Made by a program: the position numbers and the translations under genes
Part shown: positions 1 to 9,891 of the stretch, in pieces
Layout of the letters: every line of letters begins with the position of its first letter
How positions within the stretch are numbered: the stretch's first letter is position 1
NCBI GenBank assembly: GCA_003385605.1
Contig: QQUU01000136.1
Span: 122,019-186,018, forward strand
Origin: Bacteroidota bacterium
GTDB lineage: Bacteria; Bacteroidota; Bacteroidia; Flavobacteriales; Schleiferiaceae
Direction of reading: 5' to 3'
DNA length: 64,000 nt
Notes under the pieces: model-generated
What the model was told of the DNA's origin: nothing
What the model saw: only the letters and a program-made list of their open reading frames with translations
Databases searched by the model: none

Positions 1-854
1 GATTCGAAATAAGAAAGATCCTCTTCGGTATTAGAGATCATTGCGTTGACCACCAAACCAAACTTGCCTTCGTTTTGTAGCGAATCAAGAATGAGGATTT
101 TCTTTGTGCTTAAACCTGCATCGGTCATCGCTGTCAATCCGTACTTCACCAAACTATCTTGCGCTTGTAAGAGTGCATTTCTCCAAAACCTTGAGCTGTG
201 CTCGGGCAGTTCTACCAGTTGTTCTGCATTATCCACCAATACACCTTCGATAATAGCCCCTCCATCAATGGTCGTTTCATTGGTGATGTTAAACGCATCT
301 AGGACGGTTTGATTCACCCATGCGGCATGGCCGTCAATTCGTGTCAAGTAGATCTTGACCCCACTGAAAGCGGCTAAATCTTCGGAAGTAGGAAATTCCT
401 TTACGGGCCAATCATTTTGATCCCAACCGCGGCCAATAATCCACTCATTATTGGGGTGCAATTCTATAAATTTCTCAATGCGTTCAAGGCACTCTTCCTT
501 GCTTTGCGCACCCACCAAATTGACCATCGTTAACATTTCCGCATAACCAAAAAGGTGGCCGTGAGCATCTATAAACCCAGGGTAGAGGTGTTGTCCGTCA
601 AGAGAGAGTTCTGTTTTTGCTTTGGGTAGAATGGTTTGCTGGTTGATATCAATGATTTCTGCAATCTTTCCGTCTTGTACTGCAATCCAAAAATCTGAGC
701 CTTCATTACTAGAAACAGCATTATTGGGACTGTGTATTTTGAAGTCCTTGAGGAGCACATCATACTCTTGGGTATTTTGGCAGCTGGTTAAGGGGAAAAG
801 CCATAGTAGGTTATAAACAACAAAACGGCCAAAAGTGTGAGAAAGATTGCGCAT
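1..854 (-). CDS. YtcJ-like amidohydrolase, lipoprotein, C-terminus cut off by window edge
   Basis: Reading the minus strand from the ATG at 854 gives an open frame of 284 codons that leaves the window. The N-terminus has a hydrophobic stretch ending LTSC, a plausible lipobox, so an outer- or periplasmic-facing lipoprotein is inferred. The metal-binding signature GFIDAHGHL lies near residue 93, followed by GRGWDQNDW and RIDGHAAWVN, which are hallmarks of the YtcJ/metal-dependent amidohydrolase family. The family hydrolyses amide or related C-N bonds, but this member's substrate cannot be told. Its start faces the purL promoter region (divergent genes). Only the first half or so is present. Confidence 0.8.
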   Translation of the reverse strand, partial: MRNLSHTFGRFVVYNLLWLFPLTSCQNTQEYDVLLKDFKIHSPNNAVSSNEGSDFWIAVQDGKIAEIIDINQQTILPKAKTELSLDGQHLYPGFIDAHGHLFGYAEMLTMVNLVGAQSKEECLERIEKFIELHPNNEWIIGRGWDQNDWPVKEFPTSEDLAAFSGVKIYLTRIDGHAAWVNQTVLDAFNITNETTIDGGAIIEGVLVDNAEQLVELPEHSSRFWRNALLQAQDSLVKYGLTAMTDAGLSTKKILILDSLQNEGKFGLVVNAMISNTEEDLSYFE

Positions 855-884
855 TGAAATGAAATGTGTTGGTCTTAGAATGCG

Positions 885-892
885 TAAATTTG
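885..892 (+). promoter_or_regulatory. -7 promoter box of purL
   Basis: TAAATTTG followed by C is a perfect match to the Bacteroidota -7 consensus TAnnTTTG. It ends 18 bases before the purL ATG. No well-spaced TTG -33 element is seen. A start site just after it would exclude the in-frame GTG at 866, so this box supports the ATG at 911. Confidence 0.6.
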
Positions 893-910
893 CACAAATT
901 CTTTTTTAAA

Positions 911-3139
911 ATGAATAGCACATCCGTTGCCACTTTAGATCAGGCCAAAGAAATGGGCCTACTTCCTGAAGAGTTTGATAAAATCAAAGAAATTCTTGGC
1001 CGCACGCCCAACTACCTAGAACTCTCTGTTTATGGAGTGATGTGGAGTGAGCATTGCTCGTACAAGAACTCCATTGTTTGGTTGAAAAAGCTGCCGAAAA
1101 AAGGCCCACATATGCTCGTTGAAGCAGGTGAAGAAAATGCCGGTCTTGTAGATATTGGCGACGGTTTGGCGTGTGCCTTCAAGATTGAAAGTCACAACCA
1201 CCCTTCAGCAGTCGAGCCGTACCAAGGTGCAGCAACAGGAGTTGGCGGTATCAACCGCGATATTTTCACCATGGGTGCTCGTCCAATCGCTCAGCTCAAC
1301 TCGCTGCGCTTCGGTAAGCCAACTGAAGACCGCACAAAGTGGTTGGTAAAAGGCGTGAGCAAGGGTATTGGCGATTACGGAAACAGCTTCGGTATCCCTA
1401 TCGTGGGCGGCGAGGTGTACTTTGACGAGTGCTACCACCAAAATCCATTGGTAAATGCGTTTTCTGCCGGTATCGTTGAGGTAGGTAAGCAGATCAGTGC
1501 TACTTCTACGGGCGTCGGAAATCCAGTGTTTATCGTAGGATCAGCAACTGGTAAAGATGGTATTCACGGTGCTTCGTTTGCCTCTAAGGATTTGGATGAA
1601 GACAGTGCTGAGGATATCCCATCAGTACAAGTTGGAGACCCGTTCCAAGAGAAATTGTTGCTTGAAGCAACTATGGAATTGGCTGAAACTGATGCTGTCG
1701 TAGGTATGCAGGATATGGGTGCAGCAGGTATTACTTGTTCATCTTGTGAAATGTCTGCTGCTGGCGAACACGGTATGGATATTTGGTTGGACAAAGTGCC
1801 TTTGCGTCAGAAAATGGAAGCATGGGAAATCCTTCTTTCAGAGAGCCAAGAGCGTATGCTTGTGGTTGTTGAAAAAGGAAAAGAGCAGGTGGTTCTTGAT
1901 ATTTTCGACAAGTGGGATCTTGAATGTGAAGAGATTGGTATTGTAACAGAAGGCGATACAGTGAATTACTACTGGGGCGAAGAGCTCATGGGTAGTATTC
2001 CTGCAGACAGCGCTGTTCTCGGTGGAGACGCGCCTGTATACCACAGAGAATGGTCAGAGCCTGCGTACTACCAGGAGTACAAGAAATTTGATATTGCTTC
2101 GGTTGAAGAGCCAGCGGATCTTAAAGCGGTTGCTGAGCAGATGGTGGCCTTGCCAAACATTGCTTCAAAGAGATTTATCTACGAGCAGTATGATAGTATG
2201 GTAGGTACACGCAATATGAGTACCAACGCACCTTCGGATGCTGGGGTTGTAAATATTAAGGGCACAGATAAGGCCTTGGCTATGAGTGTAGATTGTAATT
2301 CACGATTTGTACATGTTGATCCTGAAGTAGGATGTGCCATGGCCGTGAGTGAAGCCGCAAGAAACATTACTTGTTCTGGGGGTATTCCTTCAGCAGTGAC
2401 GAACTGTTTGAACTTCGGTAACCCATACAACCCAGAGGTATACTGGCAGTTTGTCGGCTCTATCAAGGGTATGAGCGCAGCTTGTGAGAAATTCGAAACT
2501 CCAGTTACAGGGGGTAATGTTAGTTTCTACAACCAGACTCAAATCGGCGATACTGTTGAACCTGTATTCCCTACGCCTACGATTGGTATGATTGGGGTAG
2601 TTGAAGACAAGAAATTTGTAACGACACTTGGCTACAAAGACAAAGGAGATTTGATTTTCATGATCGGTACAAATCATGACGATATCTCTTCATCTCAGTA
2701 TTTGGTGAATATTCATGGTGTAGAAAATAGCTCTGCGCCACACTTCGATCTCGAGGAAGAATTTGCGAATCAAAAGCAAGTACAGATGTTGATTCGTGAA
2801 GGAGCGATTAAATCTGCACACGATTTGAGCGAAGGCGGTCTATTCGTCGGTTTGCTCGAAAAGGGTATGGTCAACGGATTGGGCTTTGATATAACGCTTC
2901 CTGCTGAGTTCCGTAAGGACGCTGTACTCTTCGGTGAGAGTGCTTCGCGTATCCTTGTGACTGTTAGTGAGGAGGATAAGGATAAGTTTATTGACTTGAT
3001 GATGCTTAACGGATGTGCGTTTGATCTTTTGGGTCACGTTACTAAAGGAAGCGTTCGCGTTGATGACGAGGATTGGGGGTCGGTAGAAGATTACCAAAAG
3101 ATTTACGACAACGCTTTGGGCGATATCCTTTCGAAATAA
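911..3139 (+). CDS. purL: phosphoribosylformylglycinamidine synthase, PurL subunit type
   Basis: The 742-residue protein has the length of the small, ammonia-receiving PurL, not the roughly 1,300-residue fused enzyme. It catalyses ATP-dependent conversion of FGAR to FGAM in de novo purine synthesis, normally together with PurQ and PurS. Visible family signatures are [10 protein letters not shown] near residue 44, the ATP/Mg region [20 protein letters not shown], and [13 protein letters not shown] in the second half. A GTG at 866 is in frame but lies upstream of the -7 box, so ATG 911 is preferred. purQ and purS are not in this window; purM is at 35284. Confidence 0.95.
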   Translation: MNSTSVATLDQAKEMGLLPEEFDKIKEILGRTPNYLELSVYGVMWSEHCSYKNSIVWLKKLPKKGPHMLVEAGEENAGLVDIGDGLACAFKIESHNHPSAVEPYQGAATGVGGINRDIFTMGARPIAQLNSLRFGKPTEDRTKWLVKGVSKGIGDYGNSFGIPIVGGEVYFDECYHQNPLVNAFSAGIVEVGKQISATSTGVGNPVFIVGSATGKDGIHGASFASKDLDEDSAEDIPSVQVGDPFQEKLLLEATMELAETDAVVGMQDMGAAGITCSSCEMSAAGEHGMDIWLDKVPLRQKMEAWEILLSESQERMLVVVEKGKEQVVLDIFDKWDLECEEIGIVTEGDTVNYYWGEELMGSIPADSAVLGGDAPVYHREWSEPAYYQEYKKFDIASVEEPADLKAVAEQMVALPNIASKRFIYEQYDSMVGTRNMSTNAPSDAGVVNIKGTDKALAMSVDCNSRFVHVDPEVGCAMAVSEAARNITCSGGIPSAVTNCLNFGNPYNPEVYWQFVGSIKGMSAACEKFETPVTGGNVSFYNQTQIGDTVEPVFPTPTIGMIGVVEDKKFVTTLGYKDKGDLIFMIGTNHDDISSSQYLVNIHGVENSSAPHFDLEEEFANQKQVQMLIREGAIKSAHDLSEGGLFVGLLEKGMVNGLGFDITLPAEFRKDAVLFGESASRILVTVSEEDKDKFIDLMMLNGCAFDLLGHVTKGSVRVDDEDWGSVEDYQKIYDNALGDILSK

Positions 3140-3159
3140 GGAACGCCTAAATAACCTTA

Positions 3160-3199
3160 AAAGCGGCCTTCACCTAGTTAGTGGAGGCCGTTTTCTTTT
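3160..3199. terminator. bidirectional intrinsic terminator, purL / outer-membrane protein gene
   Basis: The inverted repeat CGGCCTTCAC (3164-3173) and GTGGAGGCCG (3181-3190) pairs with one G-T wobble around a 7-base loop. It is followed by TTTTCTTTTT on the plus strand and preceded by A-rich sequence that gives a U tract on the minus strand. The stop codon of the minus-strand gene lies in the loop. Confidence 0.8.
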
Positions 3200-3684
3200 T
3201 CATAACGACCTATTCTATATTCGATACTGAATAGAATGCCTGGCGTTAGATTACTCGCGGAACTTAATGGCCAGGTAATGCTGCTTGAAGCTGCCCATTT
3301 GGGGTGTAGCAATAATGTAAATCCAACCTGCGGCGCTATCCCAAAGGAGTTAGCGCGTTGATTTGTAAGACGTTCTTCACTTTGTACTATACCCATTCCA
3401 GCTCGAAATTCCGAATGCAGACTTTCTAGCGAAAGGGCCCGAATAAGAGATACTGACCTCCAGTCGTTGAATACATTCTCCTTCCAAATCCCTCCACCGT
3501 CGGTTAGTGCTTGTACCTCAATAAATACATCTTGTCGAATTTCATAGCCCGCCTTCACGCCGACATAAGGATAAGCAGCACCCGCACTTATGTAAGTGAA
3601 TCTGTTCGGCTCCATTTCGCCGAATTTCTGTGCACTCAGCGTTACTGAAAACAAGAGCATCAAAGCTGCTAAGGTTCGTCTCAT
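3178..3684 (-). CDS. small exported protein, probable outer-membrane beta-barrel
   Basis: The 168-residue protein begins MRRTLAALMLLFSVTLSAQ, a clear Sec signal peptide with cleavage after SAQ. This fixes the start at 3684 rather than the in-frame ATG at 3729. The mature part alternates polar and hydrophobic residues with many aromatic and glycine residues and ends with strand-like segments such as GILFSIEYRIGRYE, as expected for an eight-strand beta-barrel. No named family is recognised. It sits 75 bases after the HDAC-like gene on the same strand and may be cotranscribed with pheT. Its last codons form one arm of the terminator. Confidence 0.75.
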   Translation of the reverse strand: MRRTLAALMLLFSVTLSAQKFGEMEPNRFTYISAGAAYPYVGVKAGYEIRQDVFIEVQALTDGGGIWKENVFNDWRSVSLIRALSLESLHSEFRAGMGIVQSEERLTNQRANSFGIAPQVGFTLLLHPKWAASSSITWPLSSASNLTPGILFSIEYRIGRYEKENGLH

Positions 3685-3759
3685 ACCATAAAGTAACGCA
3701 GAGAAAGCACATCTCTGCATCCTTCCCATGGTAAGATTTTCACAGACGGCGTTCCGTTT

Positions 3760-4662
3760 TTAGGTATAAAAGAATGCAGCCGTTCTAAAGGTGTTGGCGT
3801 GTGCCTCGATGATTCGGCGAATCTCAGGGCTATAACCACCGCCCATGTTGACGGCAACGGGTACATCATTTGAGTGACAAAGCTCAAAGACAAGTTGATC
3901 ACGCTGCTTACATCCGTCCAATGTGAGGTCCATCCTTCCGAGCTTATCACCGCGTATCACATCTACGCCGCTTTGGAAAAAGACAAATTGCGGCTCGATG
4001 CGATCGAACAGATCTTTCAAATGATAGTCAAGTAAGCTGAGGTATGCTTTGTCGCTAATAAAATCAGGTAGAGGTAGGTCAAGATCGCTCTGTTCCTTGT
4101 GGTAGGGGTAATTCTTCGCACCGTGCATGCTGAAGGTGAAAATTCGCGGGTCATCAGCGGCAAGTGCGGCAGTTCCATTGCCTTGATGAACATCGAGATC
4201 CACTACGAGTATTCGCTCATACCCGTGGTTGTCTATGAGATGGTGTGCGCCAATGATGATGTCGTTTAGGATGCAAAATCCTTCTCCGCGGTCGTAAAAT
4301 GCGTGGTGTGTGCCACCTGCAATATTCATGGAACAACCGTATTGCAAGGCAAATTCGGTATTGTCAATAGTACCCCGACAGATGGTGCGTTCTCTGTCGA
4401 TGAGCTGCTTGCTCAATGGGAATCCAATTTTGCGTTGTGCCTTAGGGTCTAAAGTTTCCTTGTCCAGCTCTTTCCAATACCCAGGACAATGCGTTCGAGT
4501 GATTTGCTCGGGAGTAAGCATACTGGGCGCAAAAAAATCATCTTCAGCAAGTGTTCCCTCGTGAATCAATTGTTCAGGCAGCAGCGAGTATTTAGCCATC
4601 GGGAAGCGATGGTTCTCAGGAAGAGGATGGTGATAAATAGGGGCCCAAGCGACCTTTAGCAT
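3760..4662 (-). CDS. histone deacetylase superfamily (AcuC/HDAC-like) amidohydrolase
   Basis: The 300-residue protein carries the zinc amidohydrolase signatures of the arginase/deacetylase fold: the tandem histidines in GGTHHAF (H119, H120), the metal ligands in DLDVHQGNGTA (D155, D157, H159) and the late glycine-rich turn NMGGGYS. Bacterial members remove acetyl groups from proteins, polyamines or small molecules; the substrate here is unknown. The gene starts 6 bases after the pheT stop, so it is probably translated from the pheT transcript. No acetyltransferase or acetoin gene is nearby to suggest an AcuC role. Confidence 0.88.
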   Translation of the reverse strand: MLKVAWAPIYHHPLPENHRFPMAKYSLLPEQLIHEGTLAEDDFFAPSMLTPEQITRTHCPGYWKELDKETLDPKAQRKIGFPLSKQLIDRERTICRGTIDNTEFALQYGCSMNIAGGTHHAFYDRGEGFCILNDIIIGAHHLIDNHGYERILVVDLDVHQGNGTAALAADDPRIFTFSMHGAKNYPYHKEQSDLDLPLPDFISDKAYLSLLDYHLKDLFDRIEPQFVFFQSGVDVIRGDKLGRMDLTLDGCKQRDQLVFELCHSNDVPVAVNMGGGYSPEIRRIIEAHANTFRTAAFFYT

Positions 4663-4668
4663 GTTCGA

Positions 4669-7080
4669 TTAACGCAATTGGGCATTTAATCGTTCACCCA
4701 ACTGATGTACAATTCTGCCTACACTCTTCTCAACAGCCTTGTCGTTTAGTGTCTTTCCTGGATCTTGGAAGGTCAAACCGATGGCATAGCTCTTTTTGCC
4801 TTCAGGTAATTTGTCCCCTTCGTACACATCGAACAAGAAAACATTCTTCAAGAGTTTGCGCTCAGTCTGTGTAATGGTTTCTTCAAGTTCAGCATACGTA
4901 GTCGCTGTATCTACGAGAAGTGCAAGGTCACGACGAACGCTTGGGAATTTCGGTAATGCTTCAAAAGGTTGTGTGCCATTAGAAATCATAAGCTGAACTA
5001 CTTGCTCCCAGTGCAACGAGGCGTGCGCAACGGTGCCTTTCACATCAAAGTGTCCCAAGACTTTCGGGTGTACAGAGCCGAGGTGACCAATCGTGGTTTT
5101 CCCGACTTTAATACTCAAGAATTCGCCGTAAAGACTGTGGTCTTTGCGAGTCATCGTAGCGTTAAACCCAAATCTACTGAGCATTGCCTCGAGCAAGCCT
5201 TTCATATAGAAGAAATCATTTTCAGAAGCATCGGCTTTCCAGTGATCGGTATTCGATGAGCCCGAACAGAACAAGTCAATTACCGATGTTTCGAAATAAC
5301 CATTTCCACCCTTTCCGTAGGTTTTACCGCGTTCAAAAAAGCGCAGGTTGGATTGCTGTCTTTTTTGATTAAACCCTATAGCCGTCAATCCCCCAAATAG
5401 CATGTTGTTTCTCATCACATTGAGATCTTGACTCAACGGATTAAGCATTTCAATGAGATTGCTAGAGACTTCGGATTGCAAGGATTCATAATCGGCCCCT
5501 TTCGAGAGACTATTGTTCATGATTTCGAAGAAACCATTACCAGTTAGTTGATCTAAGACCGATTTCTCGATTTTTTCAGGACGTGGATCGTGCTTTGCAA
5601 CACTAATGCGCATTCCTGACGGAATCTCAACGTTGTTGAAACCATAGATACGAAGCAACTCTTCAGCAATATCTACATCTCTAGTTACGTCGACACGATA
5701 GGTCGGAACTTTGACCGTCCATTGGTCCCCATTAAGTCCAATAATTTCAAAATCTAGCCACTTCAGAATGTCAGACGCACTTTCAATGCTCATTTCCACA
5801 CCAATCAACTTGCATACCTTTTCGAAGCTAAAGGTGATTTCGAGTTTAGGGAAGTCAGTTGTGCCTTGGTGGTCGGCTACACTGGCGGTTGCACCCGTTA
5901 GTTCGCATATTAAAGCGGCAGCATAAGCATGTGCAGCATCTGTACTGTTAGGATCAACACCTCGCTCGTAGCGATAGCTGGCGTCACTGTTGATTCCATG
6001 ACGTTTCGCAGTTTTTCGAACGCTTACTGCGTCGAAATAGGCGCCTTCTAAATAGACGGAAGTTGTTGCTTGACTTACGCCGCTATCTGCACCTCCAAGC
6101 ACACCTGCAATACAAACAGGTTTGCGCTCGTCGGCAATGACTAAATCATGTGCACTTAGCTCACGCTCGACATCGTCTAGAGTGGTAATTTTTTCTCCCT
6201 CTTTGGCCTGGCGAACGATCACTTTTTGACCGCTTAGCTTTTCCGCATCGAAAGCATGAAGTGGGTGTCCAAAAGTGTGTAACACATAATTGGTTATATC
6301 CACCACATTGTTTTTTGGCGTCAAGCCAATGGCAGTAAGGCTGTTCTTTAACCAATCTGGACTTTCCTTCACCTGTACTCCTGTAAAGTAGGTGCCGTAG
6401 TAGGACGGACACATATCACTTTCGATCGTTAGCGCAACAGGGTTGTTGCCTTCGGTTTGATACGTGCCTTTGGGAGCGATAAGCTCTGGACTTTCCTCGC
6501 CCTTAACTAGCAAGGCAGCACGAAGGTCACGAGCAACACCAATGTGTCCCATTGCGTCCGTTCTATTTGGCGTTAGGCCAATTTCGAATACAAAGTCACT
6601 TTCAATATTGAACACCTCTGCACACGGGGTACCCGGTTTGAGCGATGGGTCGAGCACCATAATACCGTCGTGGTCGTTTCCTAGACCCAGCTCATCTTCT
6701 GCGCAGATCATCCCGAAGCTTACTTCTCCGCGGATTTTACCCTTCTTAATTTTCAGTTCTTCACCACCAGGATACAAGCGTGTCCCCACTGTGGCTACTG
6801 GAACCTTTTGGCCCGCCGCAACATTTGGTGCTCCACAGACAATTTGTACGGGCTCCTCTTCTCCAATGTTCACCGTAGTGACGCGAAGTCTGTCCGCGTT
6901 TGGATGCTGCTCACAGGTCAATACTTCACCTACGACAACACCGCGTAGACCGCCCTTGATGCTCTCTACTTCGTGTACACCTTCGACTTCTAGTCCGGTA
7001 TCCGTTAGTAATTCATCAACGCGCTTTGGATCTAAATCAACAGCTAGAAAACGCTTTAACCACTGGTAAGAAATGTTCAT
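4669..7080 (-). CDS. pheT: phenylalanine-tRNA ligase beta subunit
   Basis: The 803-residue protein has the full bacterial PheT length. It starts MNISYQWLKRFL, followed by the EMAP/OB-like tRNA-binding domain (about residues 40-150, with CEQHPNADRL and QIVCGAPNV), the B3/B4 editing region, the B5 domain near 400-480, the catalytic-like core, and a C-terminal FDX-ACB domain around 710-803 (FPSVRRDLALLVD). With PheS it charges tRNA-Phe. pheS is not in this window. A perfect -7 box precedes the gene, and the HDAC-like gene follows closely. Confidence 0.97.
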   Translation of the reverse strand: MNISYQWLKRFLAVDLDPKRVDELLTDTGLEVEGVHEVESIKGGLRGVVVGEVLTCEQHPNADRLRVTTVNIGEEEPVQIVCGAPNVAAGQKVPVATVGTRLYPGGEELKIKKGKIRGEVSFGMICAEDELGLGNDHDGIMVLDPSLKPGTPCAEVFNIESDFVFEIGLTPNRTDAMGHIGVARDLRAALLVKGEESPELIAPKGTYQTEGNNPVALTIESDMCPSYYGTYFTGVQVKESPDWLKNSLTAIGLTPKNNVVDITNYVLHTFGHPLHAFDAEKLSGQKVIVRQAKEGEKITTLDDVERELSAHDLVIADERKPVCIAGVLGGADSGVSQATTSVYLEGAYFDAVSVRKTAKRHGINSDASYRYERGVDPNSTDAAHAYAAALICELTGATASVADHQGTTDFPKLEITFSFEKVCKLIGVEMSIESASDILKWLDFEIIGLNGDQWTVKVPTYRVDVTRDVDIAEELLRIYGFNNVEIPSGMRISVAKHDPRPEKIEKSVLDQLTGNGFFEIMNNSLSKGADYESLQSEVSSNLIEMLNPLSQDLNVMRNNMLFGGLTAIGFNQKRQQSNLRFFERGKTYGKGGNGYFETSVIDLFCSGSSNTDHWKADASENDFFYMKGLLEAMLSRFGFNATMTRKDHSLYGEFLSIKVGKTTIGHLGSVHPKVLGHFDVKGTVAHASLHWEQVVQLMISNGTQPFEALPKFPSVRRDLALLVDTATTYAELEETITQTERKLLKNVFLFDVYEGDKLPEGKKSYAIGLTFQDPGKTLNDKAVEKSVGRIVHQLGERLNAQLR

Positions 7081-7103
7081 GGATCGAGTTGTTCAATAGG
7101 TCC

Positions 7104-7111
7104 CAAAGTTA
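7104..7111 (-). promoter_or_regulatory. -7 promoter box of pheT
   Basis: On the minus strand this reads TAACTTTG, a perfect TAnnTTTG match, 23 bases upstream of the pheT ATG. It lies just downstream of the terminator of the preceding recG-VTT unit, so pheT likely has its own transcript. No clear TTG -33 element was found. Confidence 0.55.
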
Positions 7112-7124
7112 CACTATTGAAAGA

Positions 7125-7150
7125 GAATAAAAAGCCCGAAAATCGGGGCT
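7125..7150 (-). terminator. intrinsic terminator after the VTT-domain gene
   Basis: On the minus strand AAGCCCCGA and TCGGGCTT pair (one bulged C) around a short T loop and are followed by TTTTATT. It begins immediately after the stop codon of the VTT gene and separates it from pheT. Confidence 0.65.
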
Positions 7151-7756
7151 TTAGAACAAATTATAGAGTAAGGCTCCATAAAGCGCAAATCGAAGGAAAC
7201 GCACTAGGGTGAGCAAGGCAAATTTTTTAAACGGATAGTTGTTCATTCCGCTGAGCTGGCTCACGATGGGATAGGGCAGCGGTGTCAATGCAGCGAGCAC
7301 AATTAGTAGCCCCCCAAATCTGTTGAGTTGTTCGAAAGTATGTGTGTAGCGGTCCAACAACAGATTGCGAACTAGGGCGCGAGTACGCCAGAATTGGCCC
7401 ATGAAATAACCGACGATCCCGGCGAAATAGCTCAGTACTGCCAACAGGGTAAGCATCCAGCGTGGCTTTAGCGTTTCGTCCGCCCAAACGATCAGAAGTT
7501 CTGGTGTGATAAAGCCAATGCTTACTTCAGATAAAAAGAAGAGTCCAATAAGTCCTCCTGGGGAAAAGAAACTGGTGGCCCATTCTGCAGCGGCGCTGAG
7601 GTCAATGACATAGCGGTCAAACAAGAATAGAAGCAGCAGTATCACGCCAATTGACGCAATAAGCTTTAGCACATTTGCTCGAATGAACGAATAACCGCCA
7701 TTGCGTTGCATCAGCAGATGCTGTGCCTTCATAAATCGTTTTACTATGTCTACCAT
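7151..7756 (-). CDS. VTT/DedA-like (YqaA-type) membrane protein
   Basis: The 201-residue protein has about five hydrophobic segments (around residues 33-50, 67-85, 98-120, 148-165 and 180-198) and the family signature FGGLLIVLAALTPLPYPIVSQLSG, a VTT (SNARE-associated) motif with the Pro-rich turn typical of YqaA-like proteins. DedA/VTT proteins are implicated in lipid translocation and envelope maintenance; the cargo here is not known. It begins 3 bases after the recG stop, so the two are almost certainly one operon, with a terminator right after the VTT stop. Confidence 0.8.
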   Translation of the reverse strand: MVDIVKRFMKAQHLLMQRNGGYSFIRANVLKLIASIGVILLLLFLFDRYVIDLSAAAEWATSFFSPGGLIGLFFLSEVSIGFITPELLIVWADETLKPRWMLTLLAVLSYFAGIVGYFMGQFWRTRALVRNLLLDRYTHTFEQLNRFGGLLIVLAALTPLPYPIVSQLSGMNNYPFKKFALLTLVRFLRFALYGALLYNLF

Positions 7757-7759
7757 GAA

Positions 7760-9856
7760 TTACGAAATCCTGTTCCAACCCCATTGGTCTTTGTACAAAG
7801 CTTTCCAATGTTCTTTAATAGGAACGTGATTTTGGTCATTTAGTTGAGGATCATTGGACAATAATTGTTCCACGACACCTCTCGCCCAGTTCAGGATATT
7901 GCCGTCTTGGGTTAAAGAAGCTAGTTTGAACTGAAGCTGACCACTTTGTCGGGTACCCATCATATCACCCGGTCCACGGAGATTCATATCGACTTCAGCA
8001 ATCTCAAAACCATCTTGAGTGCGCACCATTGTTTCCAATCGGGTTTTAGCGTCGTTACTCAGTTTGAATGAGCTGACCAAAACACAGAAACTTTCTTCGC
8101 TTCCGCGACCAACACGGCCCCGCAATTGATGCAACTGACTTAACCCGAAGCGCTCTGCATTTTCAATGACCATTACAGATGCGTTTGGGACATTCACACC
8201 TACCTCAATGACGGTAGTAGCCACGAGTATGTGGGCTTTTCCTGAGGCAAATCGCTGCATTTCGCCTTCTTTCTCTTCCGGTTTCATACGGCCGTGCACT
8301 ACGGCAATTTGGTATTGCGGCCGTGGGAAATCCCGCAGCAATTGCTCATAGCCCTCTTGGAGATTCTTCAAATCTAATTTTTCACTTTCTTCGATGAGCG
8401 GAAAAACGATGTACACCTGTCGTCCTTTGGCAATTTCACGCTGCATGAAGCCGTTGAGTTTCAACCGGTTCTTTTCATACAGGTGGTGCGTCGTAATTGG
8501 CTTTCTACCCGGAGGAAGTTCATCAATCACACTTATGTCTAAATCCCCATAAAGGCTGAGGGCAAGAGTTCTAGGGATTGGGGTAGCCGTCATGACCAAA
8601 ACATGCGGTGGATGTTCGTTTTTTTTCCACAGTTTGGCACGCTGCGCCACACCGAAACGGTGCTGTTCATCGATGACCGCCAATCCTAAATTGGCAAATT
8701 TTACCGTTGGTTCAATCAAGGCATGCGTACCGATTAAAATATGCAGTTCACCGCTTTGTAGGCGTTGGTGTATGGAAGCACGATCGGCTTTATTGGTAGA
8801 ACCGGTCAAGAGCTCAATAGTGATCCCTGCGGGCTCACAAAGCTCTTTAAGTCCTTGGTAGTGTTGCGTTGCGAGGATTTCCGTTGGCGCCATAAGGGCT
8901 GCTTGAAAGCCGTTGTCGATAGCAAGCAACATCGCTAATAAGGCAACAATCGTTTTTCCTGAGCCTACATCTCCCTGAACCAGCCTGTTCATTTGTGCCC
9001 CTGTGGCTACATCTGCGCGTATTTCCTTAACCACTCGCTTCTGTGCGCCAGTAAGCTCAAAGGGTAAGTGGTTGTTGTAAAAGTTTAAAAAGGTTTGACC
9101 GACTTCTGCAAAAGGGTAGCCTTTAATGGCGCTTTTATTTCGCAGTTTGTTTCTGAGCTGCGTGAGTTGGAGGAAGAAAAACTCTTCAAATTTGATTCGC
9201 TTTTTGGCCGCCTCCAAGTGCTCTCGGGAGCTTGGAAAGTGGATCCAAAACAGGGCTTGTTTTTTTGAAACCACGCCGTGTTCCTTGGCAAATTCAATCG
9301 TGAAAGGATCTTTAATATGCTCCAGTTCTTTGCGAAGTAAAGCCTTCATCACCTTGGCTATACCCTTAGAATTCAAGCCTTTCTTGGTGAGCTTGTCGGT
9401 GGTAGAGTACACTGGTTCCAGGGCGGATTGGGTCTCACTACTGAGCGCTGGGGCGGAGATTTCTGGATGGGGGATGCTCTTCTTTCCATTGAATGCATTC
9501 ACCTTTCCAAAAACCACTAAAGGGGTATTCAGTTTCAAGGAGCGGCGAATCCACTTTGCGCCTTTGAACCAAACGAGCTCGATGAATCCGGTACCGTCCG
9601 TAAAGGTCGCCACGAGCCTTTTTTGGCGCGGTGGTCCTACTTCTTCAATCTTGGTAATCTGACCTTTGACCTGCACTTCTACAGGGGCAGCGGTCAGCTG
9701 AGCGACTGAATAAAACTGCGTCTTATCGACATATCTAAACGGGTAATGTTCAAGAAACTGTGCTGTCGTTCGAATGCCAAACTCCTCTGCCAACAAGGCT
9801 GCTCGATCGGGTCCTATACCGTCTGCGTAGACTATGGGAGTTTGGGTAGTGCTCAT
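7760..9856 (-). CDS. recG: ATP-dependent DNA helicase RecG
   Basis: The 698-residue product has the normal RecG size. The N-terminal wedge/OB region (about 1-240) is followed by the helicase core with Walker A GDVGSGKT, the DEQH box in VIDEQHRFGVAQ, the motif MTATPIPRTLALSLYGD, and the late signature LSQLHQLRGRVGRG. RecG remodels stalled replication forks and Holliday junctions. The frame is open up to 9961, but that would overlap the divergent gene starting at 9892; ATG 9856 (MSTTQTPIVYADGIGPDRA) matches the family N-terminus. Only 35 bases separate it from the divergent sugar transferase. Confidence 0.96.
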   Translation of the reverse strand: MSTTQTPIVYADGIGPDRAALLAEEFGIRTTAQFLEHYPFRYVDKTQFYSVAQLTAAPVEVQVKGQITKIEEVGPPRQKRLVATFTDGTGFIELVWFKGAKWIRRSLKLNTPLVVFGKVNAFNGKKSIPHPEISAPALSSETQSALEPVYSTTDKLTKKGLNSKGIAKVMKALLRKELEHIKDPFTIEFAKEHGVVSKKQALFWIHFPSSREHLEAAKKRIKFEEFFFLQLTQLRNKLRNKSAIKGYPFAEVGQTFLNFYNNHLPFELTGAQKRVVKEIRADVATGAQMNRLVQGDVGSGKTIVALLAMLLAIDNGFQAALMAPTEILATQHYQGLKELCEPAGITIELLTGSTNKADRASIHQRLQSGELHILIGTHALIEPTVKFANLGLAVIDEQHRFGVAQRAKLWKKNEHPPHVLVMTATPIPRTLALSLYGDLDISVIDELPPGRKPITTHHLYEKNRLKLNGFMQREIAKGRQVYIVFPLIEESEKLDLKNLQEGYEQLLRDFPRPQYQIAVVHGRMKPEEKEGEMQRFASGKAHILVATTVIEVGVNVPNASVMVIENAERFGLSQLHQLRGRVGRGSEESFCVLVSSFKLSNDAKTRLETMVRTQDGFEIAEVDMNLRGPGDMMGTRQSGQLQFKLASLTQDGNILNWARGVVEQLLSNDPQLNDQNHVPIKEHWKALYKDQWGWNRIS

Positions 9857-9891
9857 CGTCGTAAAAGTAAGTATCTTTTGGCCGAAGAAAA

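Noticed and set aside
866-910. GTG start extending purL upstream
   Set aside because: It precedes the perfect -7 box at 885-892, so it would not be transcribed, and the extra residues do not resemble PurL.
6464-7069. 201-codon plus-strand frame within pheT
   Set aside because: Antisense to conserved pheT residues; no recognisable motif, very Ser/Pro/Thr rich as expected for a shadow frame.
9126-9662. 178-codon plus-strand frame within recG
   Set aside because: Overlaps the recG wedge/OB region on the opposite strand; no family match and no promoter or start context.
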